Of a stretch of DNA of 64,000 nucleotides, positions 26,091 through 33,973 are shown piece by piece. The position numbers and the translations under genes were made by a program. The notes beneath the pieces are model-generated. The model did no database searches. It saw only the letters and a program-made list of their open reading frames with translations, and was not told where the DNA came from. Numbering within the stretch: position 1 is the first letter of the stretch; each line of letters starts with the position of its first letter. Source of the stretch: Gracilimonas sp046602855 (GTDB lineage Bacteria > Bacteroidota > Rhodothermia > Balneolales > Balneolaceae); assembly GCF_046602855.1 (NCBI RefSeq), contig NZ_JBKINJ010000001.1, positions 372,001 to 436,000 on the forward strand. Direction: 5' to 3'.

Positions 26091-27161
26091 ATGAAATATC
26101 TGACAAATCTTATACTAATTTTACTCCTTACCAACGTCTCAGCTGTCGGTCAGATAACCTTATCTGTTGACGGTAATAATTCTTCTCAGGTTTTTAACAT
26201 TGCTGGTGAAGAGGTGAATTTGGGACAAAACTCATTTTTAAAATCTGAATCTGTGCTATCCGGAGATATAAATAGTCTTACAGGAATTTCAACGATACTT
26301 CAAGCGGATGAAGTTTTTATTCATTCCGGAAGCTCTAACCAACTTTTATCATCTGAAGTATCAACTGCACCCGGCGACGAGTCACTGAAGATCTATGCAG
26401 GTTTGAATGGCTCTTATGCGATTCGTGAAAATATCGCAAACTTCCTTTTTTATGATTCTCACGGTAATATTGTACAATCTGTTTCAAACAGTTCTCAAAG
26501 TACCGAAGGGGAATCTATCTCGGAACTTGCAACTGATCCGGCTTTTAAAACACGTGTTTTATACAATCCAAAGATCGTAAGAGATGGAGTGGAAGGATCA
26601 AGAGCAAGGGTCCTTGGATCTAATTATACCACTGAAGACTTTTTTTACAGTTCAGACCGTGCCATTAGAAGTGTTAAGGTTATGAATGATGGCCAATTCA
26701 TTGGAGTGATCACTTATGGGAGCGGTGATGATCAACTTTCATTGTTTGATCGTTTTGGTAACGAGCTTAATACCATTTCATTTGATCAGGCTGTAATGGA
26801 TTTTGCACTTTCAACAAATGGTAACTTCGTAACAATCAGATCTAATGGACGGGTTGGGGTCTATAACGTACTAAACGGAGAAAGAATAGGCAGTACCAGC
26901 TTCAGATCCAGATTACACTTTGCGACTTTTGTCCCTGAAGAGAATACGATCATCGCGATGACAGCAGAACGTTCCGGTGATATGTTGTCAGACATAGAAT
27001 TTCACGCCATCAACATAGTGCAACGTAGCATAAAGAGAAAAGATTTGAACGGTCAGCTAGTTACCAGTGAAAAAGTGCCGGTAAATTTGCGCAGAAAAGG
27101 GGCTTATGATTATCAATTAACAGGCTTCAACAATCCGGTCGATCTAAGAATTAGATTTTGA
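26091..27161 (+). CDS. Secreted beta-propeller-like hypothetical protein
   Basis: The frame opens at 26043, but the ATG at 26091 gives a classic signal peptide (MKYLTNLILILLLTNVSAVG then Q), so I start there, giving 356 aa. The mature part is beta-rich with repeated blade-like units such as IRSVKVMNDGQFIGVITYG and MDFALSTNGNFVTIRSNGR, suggesting a WD40/propeller-like fold. There is no lipobox, catalytic motif or sorting domain. It is probably periplasmic or exported. The gene ends 41 bases before the target duplication of the insertion sequence; its own terminator seems to be the one now split by that element. Confidence 0.7.
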   Translation: MKYLTNLILILLLTNVSAVGQITLSVDGNNSSQVFNIAGEEVNLGQNSFLKSESVLSGDINSLTGISTILQADEVFIHSGSSNQLLSSEVSTAPGDESLKIYAGLNGSYAIRENIANFLFYDSHGNIVQSVSNSSQSTEGESISELATDPAFKTRVLYNPKIVRDGVEGSRARVLGSNYTTEDFFYSSDRAIRSVKVMNDGQFIGVITYGSGDDQLSLFDRFGNELNTISFDQAVMDFALSTNGNFVTIRSNGRVGVYNVLNGERIGSTSFRSRLHFATFVPEENTIIAMTAERSGDMLSDIEFHAINIVQRSIKRKDLNGQLVTSEKVPVNLRRKGAYDYQLTGFNNPVDLRIRF

Positions 27162-27202
27162 TAGGAATTCTCCACGAACTCTTATTTATTCATCAGTGTA
27201 AT

Positions 27203-27210
27203 AAAAAAGC
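27203..27210. repeat. 8-bp target site duplication, left copy
   Basis: AAAAAAGC directly flanks the left inverted repeat and is identical to 28551-28558 beyond the right repeat. Eight bases is the usual IS256-family duplication length. Confidence 0.9.
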
Positions 27211-28550
27211 GGTACTTACCCAACTAGTGTGTCTGTAAGTCTTCTTATGCAAGCTAGCAACTTAAGTTATGTTAGTAATTTTTTTCATGCGATGATTGGA
27301 TAAACAGTTTTTTCTCATAATTCAGTTTTGGGACTTTCCGGGTATAGGCACTTTTATTCATTGCTACATGCCCCATTAACGTTATTACTGACTGCTCATC
27401 AGGCATGCTGTTGCGGGCTTTTAACACCCTTCGAAAGTCTTTGTTAAGTCGCTCGATCCAGTTCGTGGTATAGATCATCGAGCGTATGCGGTAATCATAC
27501 TTCAAATAGCTAAAGCATGGACGGTACAGTGGGGCATTCTTAAACTCAAAAAACCTTTTATACTTAGCGCCCCACTTTTCGCACATCACCTGCCAACGTG
27601 TCCACCCCTTTTCTGGGCTATCTTTTTGCCCGTCAGTGGCAAATACATGCTTGAGGTCCTCAGCCAGTTCAGCTTTGTCCTCACTGCGCACACGAGCCAG
27701 AAGCCGACGTTTGAGGTGGGTAACACAGCGCTGAAAGTCAGCCGATGGATACACTTTTGCTACCGCATCCTCGAGTCCGCTTAGCCCGTCGGCGACGATG
27801 AGCCTGGCGCACTGCAACCCGCGTTGGGTCAGTTCTTCCAGCACCATCTCCCAGCCCGTAGCGCTCTCGGTAGGTTGATGAGAAATAGCCAGCACCTCGC
27901 GTGTGCGATCTTCTTTGACGCCAAGTACCACGTAGAACGCTTCCTTCTTTACGCTATCCCGGCGAACATTCACCCACAGCGCATCGATAAAAATCACCGG
28001 GTATTCCACCTCTAACGCCCGGCTGTTCCACATGGCTACATCCTCGCGCATCCAGTCGATCATCCGGCCGATCTGAGAAGAGCTGTAGTGGCGTCCGTAG
28101 AGTCGTTCAAACACTTCCCCTACCTGGCTTTGGGTAAGTCCTTGTCCATAAAGTGCGCTTACAAGTTTGTCGGTTTCCGCCTGTTGGCTGCGTAGCAGAG
28201 CTAATACTTTTGGGTAAAACTCTCCATTGCGATCGCGAGGGATGCGCAACTCTAACAGCTTCCCGTGGCCATACACTTTCCCGGGGCGATAGCCATTACC
28301 TTTGTTGGAATCAGCCTCTTCCAAGTGTAGTTCCCGTTCACGGGCCATCATCGCATTAAGGGTAAATTCGAGCACTTCATTGAGCCCGTTGTCTTGTTTG
28401 ATGTGGTTGGTAATTAAATCATTGAGCAGTACTTTTGATACTATCATTGGTCTTCTTGTGTTTTGGGTTCCTGGTTGGTTTGGACGCCGCCAAACCTACA
28501 CAAGAAGACTTTTTTATTCTATACCCAGACACACTTTTCTGGCAAGTACC
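27211..28550 (-). mobile_element. IS256-family insertion sequence, 1340 bp
   Basis: The element is bounded by imperfect 25-bp inverted repeats (27211-27235 and 28526-28550; 20 of 25 match, both ends starting GGTACTT and ending AGTGTGTCTG). It is flanked by an 8-bp direct repeat and holds one transposase gene. Its GC content looks higher than the neighbours. It sits in the convergent gap between the secreted protein gene and clpC, inside the A/T-tract of a terminator. Confidence 0.95.
27272..28447 (-). CDS. IS256-family (mutator-type) transposase
   Basis: A 391-aa DDE transposase, full length for the family. The catalytic triad can be placed in FIDALWVNVRRD (first Asp), IVADGLSGLEDAV (second Asp) and NWIERLNKDFRRVLKAR (Glu); the last is the mutator-family signature. 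The N-terminus carries the usual NEVLEFTLNAMMARERE helix region. No frameshift or stop is present, so the element is probably still competent or recently arrived. It is transcribed in the same direction as clpC and lies downstream of it. Confidence 0.96.
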   Translation of the reverse strand: MIVSKVLLNDLITNHIKQDNGLNEVLEFTLNAMMARERELHLEEADSNKGNGYRPGKVYGHGKLLELRIPRDRNGEFYPKVLALLRSQQAETDKLVSALYGQGLTQSQVGEVFERLYGRHYSSSQIGRMIDWMREDVAMWNSRALEVEYPVIFIDALWVNVRRDSVKKEAFYVVLGVKEDRTREVLAISHQPTESATGWEMVLEELTQRGLQCARLIVADGLSGLEDAVAKVYPSADFQRCVTHLKRRLLARVRSEDKAELAEDLKHVFATDGQKDSPEKGWTRWQVMCEKWGAKYKRFFEFKNAPLYRPCFSYLKYDYRIRSMIYTTNWIERLNKDFRRVLKARNSMPDEQSVITLMGHVAMNKSAYTRKVPKLNYEKKLFIQSSHEKNY

Positions 28551-28558
28551 AAAAAAGC
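28551..28558. repeat. 8-bp target site duplication, right copy
   Basis: AAAAAAGC forms the first bases of the clpC terminator stem and its U-tract, duplicated on insertion of the IS256-family element. Confidence 0.9.
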
Positions 28559-28587
28559 CCTGTCCAATGAACAGGGCTTTAATTTTT
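28551..28587. terminator. Bidirectional terminator of clpC
   Basis: AAAGCCCTGT (28554-28563) pairs with ACAGGGCTTT (28571-28580) around a 7-base loop. On the minus strand it is followed by TTTTTT, which survives because it lies within the IS target duplication. On the plus strand AATTTTT follows. Confidence 0.88.
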
Positions 28588-28607
28588 AACAGATATTTTG
28601 TTATCTG

Positions 28608-31193
28608 TTATGCTTTTTTCGCTTCTTCTGAAGTGTCTTCTTCATGGTCAGATTCGGAAGATCCATTTTCAGATTTGATATCAGTGGAGTCTGTTTCAGT
28701 CCAATCAAATTCCAATCCATCTCTGGATTTGTTCATTTTGATCTTGATTACAGCACCTGACTTATGTTTATTTTCAAGGATCTCTTCCGCTAAAGGGTCT
28801 TCAATATATTTTTGGATGGCACGTTTTAGAGGTCGTGCTCCATATTTCTGGTCAAAGCCTTTATCAGTGATAAACTCTTTGGCAGCTTTAGTAACCTGAA
28901 TTTCAAAGCCAAGCTCATTGATCCTTTCAAATAACTCTTCGTTAAGCAGATCAATGATCTGGAATATATCGGTTTTCTCAAGTGGCTTAAAGGTGATTAC
29001 ATCGTCTATGCGGTTGAGGAATTCAGGATTAAATACCTTTTTGAGGGCATCTTGCATGGTCGATTTCATTTTCGCATAATCGAAAGGTGAATCATCAGTA
29101 TCAAAACCGATGCCTTTACCCATATTACGAATGTCACGTGCTCCAATATTGGACGTCATGATGATGATAGTATTACGGAAATCTACTTTACGGCCAAGAC
29201 TATCAGTTAGAATACCATCGTCCAGTACCTGAAGGAGAATATTGAATACATCGGGATGAGCTTTTTCGATCTCATCTAAGAGTACCACACTGTAAGGTTT
29301 GCGTCTTACTTTTTCAGTAAGAATACCACCTTCTTCGTAACCGACATATCCAGGAGGAGCTCCGACAAGTCTTGATACGGAGAATTTCTCCATATACTCA
29401 CTCATATCAATACGAATAAGAGTGTCTTCTTTGTCAAATAAATACCTGGAAAGCACCTTCGCCATCTCAGTTTTACCGACCCCCGTCGGCCCCAGAAATA
29501 TAAAGGAACCGATAGGTCGAGAGGGGTCTTTGAGACCGGCTCTTGTTCTTTGTATAGCTTTTGTAAGTTTGACGATCGCCTCTTCCTGACCAATTACCTT
29601 ACCGGAAAGGCTTTGCTTCATTTTGAGAAGTTTTTGCCCTTCTTTTTGGCTGATCTTATTTACAGGAACACCACTCATCATGGCAATTACTGATGCGACA
29701 TCCTCTTCATTTACATCGTAAACGATATTTTCAGATTCTTTTTCCCACTCCTGTTGAGCTAACTCAAGCTCTTCAATTAACCTCTTTTCTTTGTCACGAA
29801 GTCTCGCAGCTTCTTCAAAACGCTGCTTTTTTACCATTGAATTTTTCTCTTCACTGGTGGTCTCGATCTCTTCTTCAAGGTCGATGATGTTTTGCGGTAC
29901 CGTTATGTTTGATAAGTGAACCCGGGCTCCGGCTTCGTCTAAAGCATCTATTGCTTTGTCTGGCAAAAAGTGATCAGAGACATAGCGGTCAGTAAGTTTT
30001 ACACAGGCATCTAAAGCATCTTCAGTATACCTGACACTGTGATGTTTTTCGTATTTTGATTTGATTTGGTTCAGAATTTCGATGGTTTGTTCTGGTGTAG
30101 TTGGTTCAACCATGATCTTCTGGAAACGTCGTTCAAGTGCTCCATCTTTCTCAATAAACTGTCTGTACTCGTTTAGAGTAGTAGCTCCGATGGCTTGAAC
30201 CTCACCGCGAGCAAGGGCAGGCTTTAACATATTTGAAGCATCCAATGACCCACTGGCACCTCCGGCACCCACAATGGTATGAAGCTCATCAATGAAGAGT
30301 ATCACATCATCTGTTTTTTCAAGTTCGGTCATCACGGCTTTCATACGTTCCTCAAACTGTCCGCGATATTTAGTTCCGGCTACTAATGCTGCCAAATCCA
30401 AAGCGATAACGCGTTTATCATACAATACGCGTGATACTTTACGCTCAACAATTCTGGATGCAAGACCTTCAGCGATGGCTGTTTTACCCACACCGGGTTC
30501 GCCGATCAGAACAGGATTATTCTTTTTACGGCGACTTAAAACTTGAGCCACTCGTTCAATTTCTTTTTCACGGCCAATGATCGGATCAAGACGACCTTCT
30601 TCAGCAAGTTCTGTAAGGTCACGGCCGAAGTTATCCAGAACCGGTGTTTTTGATTTATCCATTTTTTTCTCTCTGGAGCTGCCCGAGCCACTCGGTCCTT
30701 TTGAGGCTGCGGCGCTTGCTTTCATGCTTGAAGAGTCACTGTGGTCATCCCGCGATTTTCCAGAAATGATCAGATCTAACTCCTCTCGTACAGCATCATA
30801 AGAGATGCTGAATTGTTGTAGGATCTGTGCTGCAATATTTTCATCATCCCTGAGCAAAGATAATAGCAGATGCTCAGTTCCGATCGTGTCGCTTTTATAA
30901 AGTTTTGCTTCTAAATAGGTTATGCGTAATACTTTTTCTGCTTGTTTGGTTAGCGGGATATTTCCGACCTGAACCGATCCTCCGGTTCCCCTGACAGTAT
31001 CCTCAATAGTTTTTTTGAGTTTAAAGAGATCGCAATCCAGGTTTTTTAAGATCCGGACTGCAACACCGTCGCCCAAACGTACAATTCCTAATATTAAATG
31101 TTCAGTTCCGATGTAGTCGTGCCCCAATCTCAGCGCTTCTTCACGGCTGAATTGAATTACATCACGAACCTTGCTTGAAAAATTTCCCTCCAT
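28608..31193 (-). CDS. clpC: ATP-dependent Clp protease ATPase subunit ClpC
   Basis: A class I Hsp100 unfoldase that feeds ClpP. At 861 aa it shows the ClpC layout. Two Clp_N repeats lie at about 1-145. AAA1 has Walker A GEPGVGKT near 231-238. A UVR-type middle segment, KKQRFEEAARLRDKEKRL, lies near 450-467. AAA2 has Walker A GPTGVGKT near 568-575 and Walker B VVLLDEIEKAHPD. A Ser/Gly-rich linker near 155-185 and an acidic Glu/Asp/Ser tail of about 40 residues are notable. No ctsR or mcsAB genes adjoin it, and no CtsR box is evident upstream. Confidence 0.97.
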   Translation of the reverse strand: MEGNFSSKVRDVIQFSREEALRLGHDYIGTEHLILGIVRLGDGVAVRILKNLDCDLFKLKKTIEDTVRGTGGSVQVGNIPLTKQAEKVLRITYLEAKLYKSDTIGTEHLLLSLLRDDENIAAQILQQFSISYDAVREELDLIISGKSRDDHSDSSSMKASAAASKGPSGSGSSREKKMDKSKTPVLDNFGRDLTELAEEGRLDPIIGREKEIERVAQVLSRRKKNNPVLIGEPGVGKTAIAEGLASRIVERKVSRVLYDKRVIALDLAALVAGTKYRGQFEERMKAVMTELEKTDDVILFIDELHTIVGAGGASGSLDASNMLKPALARGEVQAIGATTLNEYRQFIEKDGALERRFQKIMVEPTTPEQTIEILNQIKSKYEKHHSVRYTEDALDACVKLTDRYVSDHFLPDKAIDALDEAGARVHLSNITVPQNIIDLEEEIETTSEEKNSMVKKQRFEEAARLRDKEKRLIEELELAQQEWEKESENIVYDVNEEDVASVIAMMSGVPVNKISQKEGQKLLKMKQSLSGKVIGQEEAIVKLTKAIQRTRAGLKDPSRPIGSFIFLGPTGVGKTEMAKVLSRYLFDKEDTLIRIDMSEYMEKFSVSRLVGAPPGYVGYEEGGILTEKVRRKPYSVVLLDEIEKAHPDVFNILLQVLDDGILTDSLGRKVDFRNTIIIMTSNIGARDIRNMGKGIGFDTDDSPFDYAKMKSTMQDALKKVFNPEFLNRIDDVITFKPLEKTDIFQIIDLLNEELFERINELGFEIQVTKAAKEFITDKGFDQKYGARPLKRAIQKYIEDPLAEEILENKHKSGAVIKIKMNKSRDGLEFDWTETDSTDIKSENGSSESDHEEDTSEEAKKA

Positions 31194-31334
31194 CTGGCGT
31201 GTTCCTTAGTCCTTTTAATATATAATAGTTTCTATTGATGTAATTAAAAACGTGTCAGACACATCTTTAGTTCATCGCTACTCGAAGGTAGTAGGGCGGT
31301 ATAGTAAATGCAAACTAAATGCTAAGGAGATGTA

Positions 31335-32855
31335 TTAAAATAATGGCGTACCGCTCATATCATCAGGTTGATCCAACCCCATGAGCTTTAGAATAGTAGG
31401 TGATACATCAGCCAGAATGCCATCATGCATCTGAATTTCATCAGGATAATTTACAATAATGGCCGGTACCAGAGCAGTTGTGTGCGCAGTGTGCGGACTT
31501 CCGTCTTCTTTGATCATGCAGTCGGCGTTACCATGATCAGCAATTATCAGAGACCGATAGCCGTGGTCATTTGCTGTCTCTAGGACTTTTTTGAGTTCTG
31601 AATCTATGACCTCAACGGCTTTAATGGCTGCATCCATATCACCGGTATGGCCAACCATATCAGGATTAGCAAAATTTAGCACTACAAAATGATAATCCTC
31701 AGTTGAAAGTTTTTTACAGAGAGTCTTGGAAACTTCATCAGCACTCATTTCAGGCTGAAGGTCGTAAGTGGCAACTTTTGGGCTTGGTATAACTGTACGA
31801 TCTTCTCCATCATTAGGGGTTTCAACACCGCCATTGAAGAAATACGTAACGTGAGGATATTTTTCAGTTTCAGCAATGCGGAATTGCTTTAAGCCTTTAC
31901 TGCTGATCCACTGCCCCATGGTGTTTTTAAGTTCCTGAGGCGGGAAGGCCACCCTTGCAAACTCAAAGGTCTGATCATATGATGTAAATGTAGTGTAGTA
32001 AAGATTCAGATCTTCCGTATCAAATTCTGAGAAATCTTCTTCGTTCAGAGCTCTTGAAATTTGACGCGCCCGATCGCCTCTTATATTATAGAAAATGATG
32101 GCGTCATCCTTTTCTATTCGTGATGCAGGATCATTATTTATCAGTACGGGTTTGATAAATTCATCTGTTATATCATTTTTATATGAATTTTTAAAAGCAT
32201 CTTCCGGCGTGTCAAATTTCTCACCTTTACCGTGGACTAAAAGATTGTACGCCAGTTCGATACGTTCCCATCTGTTGTCCCGATCCATCGCGTAATATCG
32301 GCCAACGATACTTGCAATCTCACCTACACCGATCTCATCCGCTTTTTGCTTAAATTCTTTGGCGTATTCAATGCCACCATTAGGTGAAGTATCACGGCCG
32401 TCTGTAAAAGCGTGAACGTATACATTTTCAATCCCATGCTTTTCACAAAGTCTTAAGAGGGCAAAAAGGTGTTCATTATGGCTGTGAACACCTCCATCAG
32501 AAAAAAGTCCCATTAGGTGGATCTTATTTTTCTGTTTTGCTTTTTCAATGGCAGCCAAAAGGGCTTTGTTCTCAAAAAAAGAACCATCTTTTATGGCTTT
32601 GTTAATTCGGGAGAGTTCTTGCCACACTATTCTTCCGGCACCGAGGTTAAGGTGACCAACTTCAGAGTTGCCGAATTGCCCATCCGGTAACCCCACACTC
32701 TCGCCACTCGCGGAAAGCTTGGAGTGAGGGCAAGAATCGAACAGAGAATCGATATACGGTTTGTCAGCTTTATCGATAGCGCTGACGGTTGGATCTTCAG
32801 CCAACCCGAATCCATCTAAAATGACAAGCAGTGCTTTTGACTCAGGGTTGGCCAT
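31335..32855 (-). CDS. gpmI: 2,3-bisphosphoglycerate-independent phosphoglycerate mutase
   Basis: A 506-aa Mn2+-dependent enzyme of glycolysis and gluconeogenesis that interconverts 3- and 2-phosphoglycerate. The metal-binding start LLVILDGFGL is at 9-18, the phospho-acceptor Ser lies in GNSEVGHLNLGAGR near 62-75, and substrate-binding segments FSDGGVHSH, HAFTDGRD and RYYAMDRDNRW follow. The C-terminal metal site is IADHGNADCM with HTAHTTALVP. Length is normal. It follows rpsT by 11 bases on the same strand and may share its promoter. Confidence 0.97.
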   Translation of the reverse strand: MANPESKALLVILDGFGLAEDPTVSAIDKADKPYIDSLFDSCPHSKLSASGESVGLPDGQFGNSEVGHLNLGAGRIVWQELSRINKAIKDGSFFENKALLAAIEKAKQKNKIHLMGLFSDGGVHSHNEHLFALLRLCEKHGIENVYVHAFTDGRDTSPNGGIEYAKEFKQKADEIGVGEIASIVGRYYAMDRDNRWERIELAYNLLVHGKGEKFDTPEDAFKNSYKNDITDEFIKPVLINNDPASRIEKDDAIIFYNIRGDRARQISRALNEEDFSEFDTEDLNLYYTTFTSYDQTFEFARVAFPPQELKNTMGQWISSKGLKQFRIAETEKYPHVTYFFNGGVETPNDGEDRTVIPSPKVATYDLQPEMSADEVSKTLCKKLSTEDYHFVVLNFANPDMVGHTGDMDAAIKAVEVIDSELKKVLETANDHGYRSLIIADHGNADCMIKEDGSPHTAHTTALVPAIIVNYPDEIQMHDGILADVSPTILKLMGLDQPDDMSGTPLF

Positions 32856-32866
32856 CCAACTAATAT

Positions 32867-33118
32867 TTATAGATTATTAACGTACTTTGTAAGCTGTGCT
32901 TTTTTTCTGGCAGCGTTATTTTCGTGGATAATTCCTTTAACGCTCATTCTATCGAGATAAGAAACAGCTTCTTTCAGCGCTTCTTCAGCTTTACTTTTGT
33001 CAGAGATCTCATAAACATTTTTGATAAGCGTTCTCATTTTAGAACGTCTGCTTCGGTTGTGTTTACGGCGTTCTTCTGCCTGACGTACGCGTTTTTTAGC
33101 TTGTTGGGTTATTGGCAT
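32867..33118 (-). CDS. rpsT: 30S ribosomal protein S20
   Basis: An 83-aa basic bS20: the Lys/Arg-rich N-terminal helix (KKRVRQAEERRKHNRSRRSK) is followed by MRTLIKNVYE and a C-terminal KGIIHENNAARKKAQLTK motif. bS20 binds 16S rRNA early in assembly. The start ATG is at 33118. The gene is first of a unit with gpmI and divergent from cmk. Confidence 0.97.
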   Translation of the reverse strand: MPITQQAKKRVRQAEERRKHNRSRRSKMRTLIKNVYEISDKSKAEEALKEAVSYLDRMSVKGIIHENNAARKKAQLTKYVNNL

Positions 33119-33247
33119 TGTAAATATGCTTTTAAAAATTAATCATTCCTCGAATTTTTTCGAGATTCCAAAATTAAGAGTTATGCAAATATTAAACAAG
33201 AAATGATTGAATAATTAACAATATAAGTTTAATTTAACTGATCTGTT

Positions 33248-33916
33248 ATGATAGTGGTAATTGACGGGCCAGCAGGCTCAGGAAAAAGTTCAACAGCAAA
33301 AGCCGTAGCGGCAAACCTTCAGATTCAATTTCTTGACTCAGGAGCGTTGTATCGCGTGGCTACTCTTGTTTATTTGAACAGCCGCAAAAATAACCGATCG
33401 TTCTTTGAACAGCTTGAAGAAAGTGAGATTTCCTTTTATTTCAAAAAAGAAAAATTTCATGCGCTCTTAAACGGGCAGGATGTGACCGAAGATATCAGAA
33501 GCATGAATGTTTCTGATAATGTAAGTGAAGTAGCCTCAGATCCTAAAGTCCGCGCTTATATAAATAACTTGATGCGAGAAGCAGTAAAGCATGACGTTTA
33601 TATAGCTGACGGAAGGGATCTTGGAACTGCCGTGTTCCCTAATGCTGAGCTTAAATTCTATATGGTGGCAGATCTGGAAACCCGGGCCGAGCGCAGATAT
33701 AATGAAATAAAGGAATCTGATACTGAAGTCACCCTCGAAGAAATAAAACAGAACATAGCTCAGCGGGATGATAAAGATTCGAACAGAAGTTCGGATCCAC
33801 TTAAAAAAGCCGATGATGCTATTGAAGTAAATACTTCTGATATGACTTTTGAAGATCAGGTCGCTTTTATAAGCAATGTGATAAAAGATGAACTATCTAA
33901 GCAGACAAATAAATAA
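33248..33916 (+). CDS. cmk: Cytidylate kinase
   Basis: Phosphorylates CMP and dCMP. At 222 aa it carries the P-loop IDGPAGSGKSSTAKAVA at 5-21, the substrate region FLDSGALYRVAT near 30-41, the DGRDLGTAVFPNAELKFYM motif near 121-139 and a lid with QRDDKDSNRSSDPL near 173-186. The insert in the NMP-binding domain is the short bacterial type. The gene is followed 57 bases later by rpsA, a conserved pairing in many bacteria. Confidence 0.96.
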   Translation: MIVVIDGPAGSGKSSTAKAVAANLQIQFLDSGALYRVATLVYLNSRKNNRSFFEQLEESEISFYFKKEKFHALLNGQDVTEDIRSMNVSDNVSEVASDPKVRAYINNLMREAVKHDVYIADGRDLGTAVFPNAELKFYMVADLETRAERRYNEIKESDTEVTLEEIKQNIAQRDDKDSNRSSDPLKKADDAIEVNTSDMTFEDQVAFISNVIKDELSKQTNK

Positions 33917-33973
33917 CCCTAACTTATCCCACAGTTGAAAGTCAATTGTGAGGTAAACCAATAACCAAACATA

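Noticed and set aside
28435..28899. 154-codon plus-strand ORF spanning the IS right end and clpC
   Set aside because: It crosses the IS boundary and the clpC terminator antisense to clpC; a chance open frame.
31194..31334. GTGTCAGACAC palindrome upstream of clpC as a stress operator
   Set aside because: It is only 11 bases and does not match the CtsR or CIRCE consensus, so no regulator can be assigned.
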